Assembly: GCA_026745465.1 (NCBI GenBank)
Contig: JACYXH010000232.1
Span: 446,501 to 510,500, forward strand
Source: Lota lota
Lineage: Eukaryota > Chordata > Actinopteri > Gadiformes > Lotidae
Reading direction: 5' to 3'
DNA length: 64,000 nt
Shown: positions 1 through 32,438 of the stretch, in pieces
Position numbering within the stretch: the stretch's first letter is position 1
How the letters are laid out: every line of letters starts with the position of its first letter
Made by a program: the position numbers and the translations under genes
The notes under the pieces: generated by a model
The model's database searches: none
What the model saw: the letters and a program-made list of their open reading frames with translations, nothing else
What the model was told of the DNA's origin: nothing

Positions 1-774
1 GACACAAATGAAACATAACAATGCACCTTTTGTTCTGTTAACCGAAACCATTGAGATTATCTCTAGCTGGTATTGTTTGTTGATTTGTTGACAGGGACAC
101 ACAGATGAGAACCTTGTTCTAATTTTACGTTGTGCAAGGAGCACCCTCTCTCTGTCCTTTCTACCTTTAGTTCCAAATCCAATCTTCACTAATGATCCAT
201 TACTATGTATACAGTTCATCGATAGTCTCCCTCTGTCATCAAATCATACTAACGATCCAAATAAACTGACAGGGCATTATATTTTTGAAAAATATTGTAA
301 AAAATATATATTGTTTGTGGCCAAAACACAACCCACTTATGATTCCCGGTTCCTGGCCTATAGTTGGAAAAGTACTTGCAGCATGATGGCCACATTGGAC
401 TAAATGTTTCCTGTCAGATCACTTTAAAATGCTAATTGGATCTTTAGTGTGTGTCTTAAGTGCTCTTTAACATGCAAACATTACTTTCACATTCTGTGAT
501 AATTTTCAGCCTCCAGATTCCCCTTCTTTACTTTTATCGGAATTATGTTGGTGAACAACGGCCCAACTGATTTTAATAACAATTTTAATCTAAAAAAGAT
601 CTGCCTATCCACATTTTAGATAGAGGCCTGCTTGGCACGTCGCTTCCTGGTTCCTCCCAAAGACTACAGAAAGTTCCCTCCCTTCTTACGTGTGCCAGAC
701 CACTCACCTGCGTAGTCATGACAACTCAAATACGCCAGCTTCAAACACAACACAGGGGACGGGACAATAAGTAA
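1..774. other. Intergenic sequence, no gene seen
   Basis: AT-rich, non-repetitive sequence downstream of the lrp10 3' end. I see no open frame of useful length and no recognisable exon on either strand. Confidence 0.6.
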
Positions 775-2165
775 AAGTGCAAAATATCTTTTAATCTGAG
801 CCACATTTTACTTATGTACAGTGAATTTGACCCTATAGCGATTCATAAAAAGCCAAACGTTCTGGCTTAGACCTACATTATTACAAGTTAAAACAACAGT
901 CCAAATAGTACGTCTCTTAGAGCCCGATACATTCAATAAAGCAACATTTTAAGAACTGATGACTCGCCAAAGCGAGGGGTAAAAAAATAAACTAAAAGGA
1001 TTCCAGGAACAAATGGCACATTACAAGTTGGTTTACTCGTGGTTGTAGAATCCAAAACCATGACCGGACGTGATCCTTTCTTCTTCTGGGTTGACAATTC
1101 AAGTAGCGGCTTGATCAAACTCCCTGGGCGGCCATCCGGTCCAGTTCTTCCTGAAGTCCTGTGACACTTCCTAGTCTAGTTCTGACGAAAACGACATGCA
1201 TACATTCTGACAGAAAAGCTCCAAGCGGAACTGTGGTGCGCATACATGTCCGGACATTTTATTGCTAGCCATAGCGATATAGACATGCGTTGGTTCTCCG
1301 GCGTGGCCTTGCCCTTGTGCAGTGGTAGTGTTTCTGTGTGGCGCACACACACATCGTTTTGGGGCCATTGTTTTAGTCCCCCCTCAAATCGCTGCCGGGA
1401 AAGGTTTGTGGTAAAGGCACTTAAATATGGAATATTGGTTTGATTTCTAATGAAACATATGAAACATGTGATACAAGGTGATGCAGAAGTAAGCAGGAGC
1501 GAGTCTATGAACATACTCCACCGACTACAGATATCCTCTTGAAACACCAAACTGCACGTGCGATTGTAAATATGCATTTTCTCACTAGTCATACAAAGAC
1601 ACTTGTATCGCGTCTTCTAATAATGACTACTAATATTTAATTTGACAGTAGCGTCAGCAAGCAAATAGGGTCTGTTATTCTGTGCAAAAGAATTCAGCCT
1701 CCTTCAAAACAAAAATAAAAGACAGCTTGGCATGGTTAAGTGCTCATTCAAAGCAAAAGCAGACACACAGATTCCCTCTCACGCATCAGCAAACTCTACC
1801 CCACACAAACACTTAAGAGATTAGAAACAAAAAACGAGTCACTGAATACAAGAAGTCACGCGTCACTGAATCTAGCACAAAGCCGTTTGAAAAATAAAAA
1901 CTCTTTAAAAAAGGCACTAGACCTGCCCATGGTGGTGCATCCTGCGTGTGAGTTTGAAACCAAAACACAGAGAGAGAGACTCACGGGCGACGCCGGGACC
2001 GGCTGGGTAGAAGACCCGGGTTGGGTGGGGACGAGGGGGGGGGGGGGGGGGGGGGGACAGGGACAGGTGGGTTTTGATTGGCTTGTGGCTTGTCGGTGGC
2101 CGTGATTATAAAGTTCTAAAGAACAAAACGAACTAAAAAAGGGCGCCCCCGAGCGTCGAGGCAGC
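775..2165 (-). other. lrp10: lrp10 3' untranslated region
   Basis: Sequence between the lrp10 stop codon (2166-2168) and a minus-strand ATTAAA poly(A) signal at 790-795. No coding frame matches a known family here. It contains a G-run near 2037-2056 and A-rich stretches. The exact cleavage site near 775 is inferred from the signal position. Confidence 0.6.
790..795 (-). terminator. lrp10: Poly(A) signal ATTAAA for lrp10
   Basis: TTTAAT on the plus strand reads ATTAAA on the lrp10 strand. It is the best-placed hexamer downstream of the stop codon. A longer or shorter 3'UTR cannot be excluded. Confidence 0.45.
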
Positions 2166-10039
<7,874 letters not shown>

Positions 10040-10710
10040 CTGCGAGGGGACAAGCGGAGCGGACACAGCTTAGAAGAAGCGACAACAACTGGTCGACAGC
10101 CAACGTATTAGCACGTTAGCTGTAAACTGTAAGCTGATTCTCACGAGATCATTGTGACAACAGTGAGAGAGATATCTCGAAAATCAATCGATCTAAAGTC
10201 GGTGGAGGCTATTATGGTCTGGAACACACTGTTTACACTGTACTAGTTTCGGACCCGTAATCCCCGTCCATACCAATGACGCAAGATAGCCCCGCGTCTC
10301 CCGAGATAAAACCTTCTGCGATTGACGCGAAAGTCTATTTTCCGCATTGATCGGGATTGATTTGGACAAAGGGCTGATCAAAACGATCACTGAAATCCCT
10401 TTCTATTTGTCAGAAGGTGTGGGAAGTGAGACTGGCTGGCCGTGAAGCGGAAGCCGTTCTCCAGAGAGCTTTACCAACACAGCTAGCAAGAGAATGCTAA
10501 CACCAACTTCCTTATTTCTTTTTTCTCACGTTTACAAGACATGACATTTCCACCAAAAGCTTCGGCCTAAAACTGTCGACGTCCACGGTGTCACAGATCA
10601 AATGTTGTGCTGAAGGTCAAAACAACATACGACAAGAGGTTTTTCATAAGGACGACGTGGAAACCTTACCGTTGGTGTCTCGGCCTTTCTTGTGTTGACT
10701 GGAGTTGTGC

Positions 10711-10850
10711 CGAACTTCCGTGTTGTTTTGCTGATTGATTTAGATTCGCTGTCACGGGGGAGTGGGCGTGAACTTCCGTGTTGTTTTACTGATTGATTTA
10801 GATTCGCTCGTGCTGTTGTCAGGGGGGAGTGGGCGTGAAGTTCCGTGTAG
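10711..10850. repeat. Tandemly duplicated promoter segment with ETS-like cores
   Basis: A 58-bp unit starting cgaacttccgtgttg is repeated once, with a third partial copy about 67 bp further on. Each copy carries an ETS-like CGGAA core on the lrp10 strand, and gggagtgggcg recurs. Confidence 0.8.
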
Positions 10851-11311
10851 TTACATTGAAGAAGTCCTTTTCAAAAGTTACCTTTTTTATATGGTTTCCA
10901 TTCACGTTATAAGCACTTTGGGAAATCAATCTGGATTTAAGAAATAAAAAGTGGGTAGTGTTATGCTATATTATTATTTAGGCTGTTTATTTATTAATGT
11001 ATTAATTATATATGTATTATTAATATTATTGATTGTTTTGTTCATTTGATCATTCTCATGTTGTGGCAACTCATTGAATACACTGAAGTTGCATTTATTA
11101 TTTATTATCACTAGGTGTCAGTAGCCATCAACATAATTACAAGTAGGCCTTAAGCTGGTCTTTTTCAAACCCACAACAAATCTAAACGATAAATGTTATA
11201 TTATTAATTAATGGAACAAATTAATACGTAATGTATTAAAGACAACACGTTTGGGATTAGTTTGATTTAGTGATTGATTTGTTAGTGTGTGTCTGTGTGC
11301 GTGTGTGCGTG

Positions 11312-11313
<2 letters not shown>

Positions 11314-11399
<86 letters not shown>
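11314..11399. repeat. (GT)n microsatellite between lrp10 and mmp14
   Basis: About 43 GT units, flanked by imperfect GT/GC sequence on both sides. Confidence 0.95.
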
Positions 11400-11410
<11 letters not shown>

Positions 11411-11517
11411 CTGCGTGTGAGGCTGTAATTAGCCTACAACAACATAACTGACAGCTTCCATTCAGTGGTAGTACGTCGTCACATCCAGAGGAGGGTACCT
11501 CAAAGAAAGAAAATATC

Positions 11518-11612
11518 TCCCTCCCTCTCTCTCCCTCCCTCTCTCTCTCTCTCTCTCACCCTCCCTCTCTCTCTCACCCTCTCTCAAACTCTCTCGCCCT
11601 CCCTCTCTCTCT
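11518..11612. repeat. CT/CCCT-rich low-complexity tract
   Basis: Imperfect CTCT and CCCT repeats about 350 bp upstream of the mmp14 ATG. Confidence 0.85.
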
Positions 11613-11967
11613 CGGCCCCCGTTCTAGTTTGTTTGACCACGTCCACACGCCGCACATTGTGATATCAACAGAACCAAAGGCTGAAGCGAAAAGAGGAGGC
11701 ACATAACAAGATAGGAGTCTCGAAGTTGGACTTTTGTTAGCTGCGTCCGATTGATGAATGTGCAAAGAGGTGTTTACATTTTTACTTTGACCAGTGTACA
11801 TTTCCGAAGGGTCTAGGTACAGGAACGCGTGCACGTGGACCACTAGACGTACGGTCTCTGCACATTGCATTCCCTAAATAAGTACGAAGAAAAGTGTGCA
11901 ACTTTCACACAAACCTGGGAGCAGCGGATCTGTTTTTTTTTTTACTTTCCCCGGATAATCTGGAAGA

Positions 11968-24853
<12,886 letters not shown>

Positions 24854-24857
24854 AGGG

Positions 24858-24871
24858 GGGAGAGAGGGAGA

Positions 24872-24952
<81 letters not shown>

Positions 24953-24970
24953 GGAGCGAGAGAGAGAGAC
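24858..24970. repeat. (AG)n array directly after the mmp14 stop codon
   Basis: GAGAGG and GA repeats starting five bases after the TAG. The array would be part of the mature mRNA. Confidence 0.95.
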
Positions 24971-25692
24971 TTGCGGATGATTGGACAGACTGACGACAGG
25001 GAAGGAAAGGGGGAGGAGGAAGAGGATGAGGAGGAGAGGAGACGACGCGTGGAGCAGCGCATGGGGGAAGGAAAATCGAAGAAGGCGAATGTGACCAATG
25101 AAAAGAGACATGGGGGAGGGGAGATAGCCGCAATTAAGGGCAAAAAGAGAGAGGGAGACAGAGAGAGAGTGTTTTCAAGAAAAATCAGGAACTTGTGTAT
25201 TCTGTAGTTATCTATCCTTGTCTCAACCGAGAGAATGGGGGAGGTTGGGGGGAGTTCTTCATCTGACTAGGCACCGATCTGTTCCAAATCCTCCCGGAAG
25301 CCGCCATTTTCTTTCCACTAGTCTGCTTCTCCTCTTCCCTCTGCCCCATCCATTAAAATCCACCATCCCCCCACCCCTCACTACTATCACTTGACGACTC
25401 CAGCTACACCAGCTGTCCGATAGCCCCCCCCCCCCCCCCCCCCCCCCTGGATGGAAACTTTAGTTGTGAGTAGACTCACGATGTTATGTTAATTATTTGA
25501 TTCTGAAAATTTTTCATCACCACAATTTCCACATTGTGAATCCCAACAGTTTGCCTTCCGTTATTTATCGGAAGATTTAAAATCCGATCTTCCTTTATTT
25601 AGCTCAGAGACAGAAAGACAAAAAAATTCTGTCCCCCTCCCCCCCCCCCACACTCAATAGAGCTGTGGAAGATCTTTCATCCACCACAAAGC

Positions 25693-25782
25693 AGGTACTC
25701 ACCCCAGGAACTCACCCCAGGAGCTCACCCCAGGAACTCACCCCAGAAGCTCACCCCAGGAACTCACCCCAGGAACTCACCC
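25693..25782. repeat. 13-bp minisatellite
   Basis: Seven copies of aggaactcacccc with single-base variants. Confidence 0.93.
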
Positions 25783-28459
25783 TAAATGCACCGATTCACC
25801 ATTCCGATGGGTTCTGTTTCACCGTGGTGAGGCCGTATATGGCACATTCACGGGTTGCTGCTCCAAGGTTGTGTTTGCATTTGTTTGTGCTTTTGTTTTG
25901 TATGTAAAACGTGCAAAACAACAACTACAAAACCAAAAGGGATCCGAAACATTCTGTGGGAAGATGCATCCATGAAAGACGTCAACATACATATGTGCAG
26001 TATTGGCTTGGCCGTTTCATATCTTAAATATGCATGGATGGAACTTTTAATAGCTAGCTAGAGTACTGGTCTGCTAGTTTCTGTTTGTTCATTTTTCTTC
26101 TCTCAAGCATAGTGTATAACTGACTGCACTATAAAGCAGAATTTAAACTGTGGCGAGGACGGGGCATATAAACATTAAGTTGACGACATTTGAAATCCTC
26201 ACATCATATCACATGGTGGAAATGGCACTGTGTGATGACATCATGTTTTTTTTGCATAAAAAACTAAAAACGTTGGGCCATATGTTACAGAGATTTAGTT
26301 AAAGGTGGACAGGATTAAAACATCTAAATAAAATCGGAACTACTTTAACTATACTTTTCCACCTGCAGCCGGGCACATTCATAAACACAGCATTAGTGTC
26401 CTGAAGTGTCCTAAATATTGAGTGAACTTCAAGGTCCATAAGGTCCTCCTCAGTATTTCAGGTCAACCATCTCATCTTGCTACTTTCCCTAATTAGCACA
26501 ACCCGCCGGTAGGATTGCTGAATGAAGCCAGCTGAACTCCACTCAGGCCTGGAGGACAAACATGGCGGCTTCATTCTCTCTCTGAAGCTGGAATTTGTCG
26601 GTTGGTACGGTGTTTCGCAATATGGTCCAGATCTAATAATGGTGTTTCATTTTGAATTATTATCATTTTGTATGACAAATTATTGTTATTATAGTTACGG
26701 TTATCGTTGTTTTATTGGTAACGTTATGATGACTTGATTTTGGGGGTTTGATTCTCGCGGTGTCATCGGAGGCCCGCTGGACAGAGGCTAACCATGACCG
26801 TCATGCAAATGGCTCCCCCATGTTTGGTGATATATCGGTATCCGGAAGTAAATCCGGAAACCGGAACCAGATTTTCTTTCAACCGGACTTTCTTAATGGC
26901 TGGCACAGAACCACATTTATTTATGAACTATGATTTGAAAGGTGCTTAGTGTTGTTTTGTGTTCACACAGAATCCAAAATCATTTGAATTGATTTGTCTT
27001 TAAAAATATATATATATATTATCAGTGTGCTAATTACAGATCGATGGGGCTTGCTTTTATGACCTAAATTCCACAGTGGGGACTTCTACAAAGTTGAGAA
27101 AACTAATATACAACTGTTGACTACAGTAAAGCTGGATGATGCTTTTGGCATTTTTCATGGCAAAAAACATTTCAATTACCAGCATACTATTGACTATCGT
27201 AAAATCACGACCACATTGAAGAAGCCATTTGGTATACGTCTGCCGGCAGTGCCTCGATTGTGCAGCTGGTTCTGCGCTGTTGATCGGTCCGTTGTCCTTA
27301 AGCAGAGTGCTTGTGTAGCCCTGCCCGCTCCCCCACGCTTTCAGAAATATTCTTGTTATCTTTGTTTGACCAGAGATGACGCTGTTGCCATAGTTTTAAT
27401 TATAGTATTTAGTTACTCTTTAATGCCCCGGTATCACTGTGCTCTAAATGAAGGAGAGAAATATGGAAAATGGCTTATATTATAAAATGCATAAAAAGTA
27501 AAGTGAAACTCAGACATTCCTTTTCCGAAATGATATTTTCCGAAATGTCCTTTTTTTCCCCTCCAAGATGTCCTTCAACAGAGTCAACCTCACTCAAAAT
27601 TTGCACACTGTTTATGATAATGAAATCAATAAAAGGAGATACTTATTTCTGTTTTCGCCATTGTTATTACTTTAGATGAGATGAAATAAAGGTGTTTTCT
27701 ACAATCCAAAAACAATACCTGTGTGAGTGACGTTTTAAATGCATTTATAATTCCACCATTGTGCATTTGCATTAAAATATACTTATTGTACATATGCATG
27801 CATACCTGTGTTGTGCAGATGCACACACAAAAAAAAAGCAACTCCTTGATAAAATAATTACAATGCTTGATGTGAAAAAGGCTTCCCAGACTCCTACGAA
27901 AGCTGCACTATCTTCTGAGTGCTACTTGATCAGTGAAGTCTGGATCTGTGAGCAGTCTTTTGGCACGGTTTACAGTGGACATATGTTGGGGGGGGTGGAA
28001 AGAATGATGGAATGGTCACGGTTTTTATTTCGGAAAGTAGAGCGCGGCTCAGCGTTCTGGCTGAGCTTGGTTAGAACCATCTGGAATTTGTGAAAGAAGT
28101 TCTGAGCTCCCCATTGCAGTCTGGCCCAGCTGGAGTCTCCAAGTCTGTGTGTGTGCGCGTTTGTGTGTTTATGTGTTTGTTTGTGTGTGCGTGCGTGTGT
28201 ATGTTTGCATGCATTTTTACGTATGTGTTATACAAATAAAAGTATACATGAGAGGATAAACAGCCACAACATTAAAATGAAAAGCAAGTTTGAGATGTTA
28301 TTCGAGCTCTCTCTCCCTTTTATTTCCCGCCCTCTGCATCTTTTGTTTTTTTACAAGCCTCTGGACTTCCATTCTATCCCTGTCACCACAAGTATCGCTG
28401 CTCTGTTTTCCCTCTTTTCTTTCTCTCCCAGATCTCTCCCTCCCTCCTTCCAATCCCCA

Positions 28460-28492
<33 letters not shown>

Positions 28493-29560
28493 CGCACACG
28501 CAGATACACACACACACACACACACCCACCCCACTTCCATTGTCAACATATTCATATAATCACATGTTACTCTAAGCATGTGTCACTGATCCTCCAATCA
28601 CAACATACCCTAAACTGTAAGAAAGGTACAGCCTCTTAAGTACCGAACCTTATGTACACTTTAACCCAGGTTACTACCTTTGATACCGAAGTAAATGTTG
28701 TTTGAGCTATTTGAAGTGATTTTGTTACAGATGACAAACCTTTACCAGTCACTTTCAAGGAAAATATCTGAACTTTAACTCAATTATGACTTTCTAGTTT
28801 ATACACACACTGCTTATGTTACTGTGGTTTATTTTTCAACTTCCCTGAATAAAGGATAAAGTCTAAAGTTTTACTCTGTGGCATTACATTTAGTTTACAG
28901 GGTAAGTAAGTGCTAAGTGATGAATCTAATCTAATCGGATAATCCCATATCAGATTAACACTCATACTGATACACTGATATCATTTATCTTAGTGTCAGG
29001 AGATGTATTACAACTGTGTTATTGAGCAAGTTTAGGTTGAATTAAGGTTAATCTGCTCTAGGCTTTCATTAATAAACTGTACTGTATGAGAAAACTGGCT
29101 TCTTTTCATGGCTGTTTATTAATTATTATATTTTTTTCCTTTTTGCAGCTGTTCATCTACTTTCCATTCTAGCCCACTCCCTCTCTCTCTCGCTCTCCCT
29201 ATTTTTCTCTCTCCCTTCCACTGCTGTCACCTGGTTTTTCCATTTTGCAGTCCGCCACTCCTAAAAGTATGTCAACTAATATATATTAATGGAGAATTTT
29301 CCATTTCCTTGATTCAACTTTGTCCCAAAAAGTAAACTAAGGTAACGTTCGGTGAATGATGGGCTGTAGCCTGCTACGCACACACACACAAACATCAACG
29401 TATCATTTTCTGTTTTGTTTCATATACTACGTTCTAATGAATTGCTCCGCTAGTCTCCCCATGGCCATACCATACATAACAGGTTCTGGCTCTCTATTGA
29501 ATCCATCCCATCGTACAGATGAGACTAAATAAGGGACCGGACGATTGGTGGTTTCTGTGC

Positions 29561-29676
29561 GGCCTCTCGGCCTTCCTGCCGTTTTTAACCCAGAGCTCGT
29601 GCTGGACGATGGAGAGACGGCCTCTCGGCCTTCCTGCCGTTTTTAACCCAGAGCTCGTGCTGGATGATGGAGAGAC
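29561..29676. repeat. 58-bp tandem duplication
   Basis: Two copies of a unit beginning ggcctctcggccttcctgcc, differing at about one base (ggacgatgg versus ggatgatgg). Confidence 0.93.
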
Positions 29677-30038
29677 GACCCCTCGGCATCAGCACTCCAC
29701 AGGCAGGAAGCGGCCAGGACAGCTGCTTGCAATTCAACCTTCAGACCGTGTTTGGTTAACCTACGCTGTGGCTGCTTTGTACTGCAAGCCACAGGCAACA
29801 CTTTCCGTCCACTTGTGACTTTCTTTCCTTCCTTCCTTCCTTCCTTAGTTCCTCTGGGCTCTCTTTCCCTTAGTGAGCAGGAGACAGGCGGGTGGGCAAC
29901 GTGCTATCGTTGCTATGGTGACTGCCGGTGCGCACGCCAAGAGACATGTACGGGTTCAGACACGACAATCAAGTCAGCGGATGTGTCCACACTCACACTG
30001 CTCGTGCGATACACCGCTGACTCATGTGTTTCGCAAAA

Positions 30039-30204
<166 letters not shown>

Positions 30205-32140
30205 ATACCCGGGGCACAGGAAGTGGTCTTTGGGGGGGGGGGGGGGGGGGGGACTGCTGAATCAGGAGCCCCCTCTGTGGCCTCTGTTATCCCGGGTCCT
30301 ATCTGCCAGGAACCCTCGACACCCCTCACCACCATTGGTTTCGTGTGTTGCTTGTGAGCAAAACTACAGAGTCCTTGAAGGCTAATCCTCCCACGCACCC
30401 CATCACCACATCATTTCCCCCCATCTCCTCCCGCCTTCTCTCTCTCACCCTCTCTGTCCTCGCACGCCCATCCTACCAGAGACCGAGCTCAAGACACCCT
30501 CGCATCGACATCTGCACAATAAGTAACATCTGGTTGTCGTCCCCCACCCCCCTTTCCGAAAAACCAAAACAACACGAGGGTGAGAGGGGAGGGAAGGAGT
30601 GGGAGAAGCAGGCCGCCAGTGTGTGGAGTTGAACTAGTAGGACTAGGACAAAGGCACTTGGATCATTCCCATCAGCGTTGCTTTGGGAACTGTTCGCTTC
30701 TCCGTTTGCGCGCGTGCGTGTGTGCGTGCGTGTGCGTGCGCGTGTGCGTGTGTGTAGTAACCGAGACAGAGAGAGACGGCAGAAGTACAGTAGAAGGTTC
30801 ACGACGTTGAAATGACCAAAAGGAAGATGGGAAGCTGGCTGATAAAATAGCATCCCACTATAAATAAACAATGTGACAACGAGGTGGTGATTCATCCATT
30901 TGTGTCTGAGCAAGTCTGCGGAGTGGGGGAAATCACCAGACAAACAGACCTACATCATGTCATGGCTTTTGACAACACTTGATTTTACATTCTGCAAACA
31001 CTTCTGTTACGGTCTGGTGCGAGTCAGCTCATTTGGTCAGCTCAGACCTACGGAAAAAATAACAGAAAACCCCTTCCCATCGCCATAGAAAAAGAATCTG
31101 CAACTCAGCTGCTATAACAGTCAGTAATTACAGTGGCGCTCTGCTGAAGTCTGCAAGATGGGAGGGGAGAGGAGAGGGCCGGGGAGAGAGATGGAGAGGG
31201 AAACATGAGGAGGAATGGGGGGGGGTGGAGAGGAGGAAGGAGGAAAAGCACTGAAAGAGAGAGAAAAGAGAAACACACAGCCTTACCTCACTTTGTAAAT
31301 AGTCTGTGTCTAAGACAAAGTCACACAAAATGAGTGCTGACTATGCAAAGGCACAGCTGCAGAAATGTTGAAACTTGACTGGGTTCAAACCACAACTGTT
31401 TAAGAAAAAAAAATAGAAATAGAGCTGTCTACATACCTTTCATTTCACAATTACTGCATGTTTATAGATACAATGGATTGATTCGACTTCAACCCAGAAT
31501 GAACTCGTCCAACTTTGCAAACAAACTTTAACTACTGTACTAGTGTAGCGTTAAGAGGACATGTATTCAGTGGGTTTGAGAGAGACCATCTCTGCAGAGT
31601 TTATCATTCTGAGCACAGCAAACCGGGCCAGATTCTATAGATTATCCAGGACAGATTGAGACTTGATAAACGATAGTCCAGTTTATTAGAAAGACAAGCT
31701 GACATCTTTGAAATATGAGCTTTATGCTTTTTGACTTAGATTTCTCTTCAGCATGTGGAAGAGTTTCACATATCATAATTTAAGTCATTTTAATGAAACT
31801 TAAATATAATATTTGTAGCTAATTAAAAAGAAAATTCAGTCTGTGTTTGATTTGTGTATATTCCACCACTCAACCAGTTAGAACACTTCCAAGGTGGGCA
31901 TCCCGAACGCCTCACACACATGGACCTCACTAAATCCTCAATCAGTGCAACTTTATTTGCCCACCCCTGCCTCCCCTTGGCCTGACACCAGGAAACATTT
32001 TTTTTCGGACCTCCGTCGGAGACAAAATGGCGGCTCTCCTCCCAGGGTTTAACTGGAGAAATGCTGCATTCTAGTGGTGACTAAGAGTCTAGGAGGCACA
32101 CTGCCCGTTCAATGACACGGTCGTTTAATGATCAATGGTT

Positions 32141-32146
32141 TTTATT
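32141..32146 (-). terminator. mrpl52: Poly(A) signal AATAAA for mrpl52
   Basis: TTTATT on the plus strand, about 290 bp downstream of the mrpl52 stop codon on the minus strand. Confidence 0.6.
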
Positions 32147-32438
32147 GGGTGGAAAGTCCTGCTCACATCACATGCAATGTATGCAAGATAAATCGTTTTA
32201 CAGTTTGTAAAAACAGACGTTTGGGCCGTGATAACAAATAAACCGACGCAGATGATTTCCAGGAAGACTCATGAATACTGTCATTTTAAAATGACCAGAA
32301 CTAAAGTACTCAAAGGGAAATGTGTCATATCACCAGGTGTCAGGGCAGCCAATGAAAAACCAAGTTAAAAAGAAACAACATCCTACTGACAAATGACAAA
32401 AAAGACACGGACACGTTTTATAACTTAAGTGTTTTACG

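Larger units (their letters stand above)
10700..11967. promoter_or_regulatory. Shared upstream region between divergent lrp10 and mmp14
   Basis: The roughly 1.3 kb between the lrp10 5' side and the mmp14 ATG. It contains a tandem duplication at 10711-10850, a GT array (11314-11399) and a CT-rich stretch (11518-11612). A possible non-coding lrp10 first exon ends at a GTAAGG donor near 10672 on the minus strand. No TATA box is evident near the mmp14 ATG. Confidence 0.5.
24854..28870 (+). other. mmp14: Probable mmp14 3' untranslated region
   Basis: Non-coding sequence after the mmp14 stop. AATAAA signals at 26327-26332, 27685-27690 and 28848-28853 offer alternative ends. It opens with an AG array, and also has a C23 run (about 25424-25446) and a 13-bp minisatellite. 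No other gene is supported. The true end is unknown. Confidence 0.45.

Noticed and set aside
10193-10390. Minus-strand frame MIVLISPLSKSIPIN as the lrp10 first exon
   Set aside because: No signal-peptide profile and no donor in a phase that joins the CUB exons.
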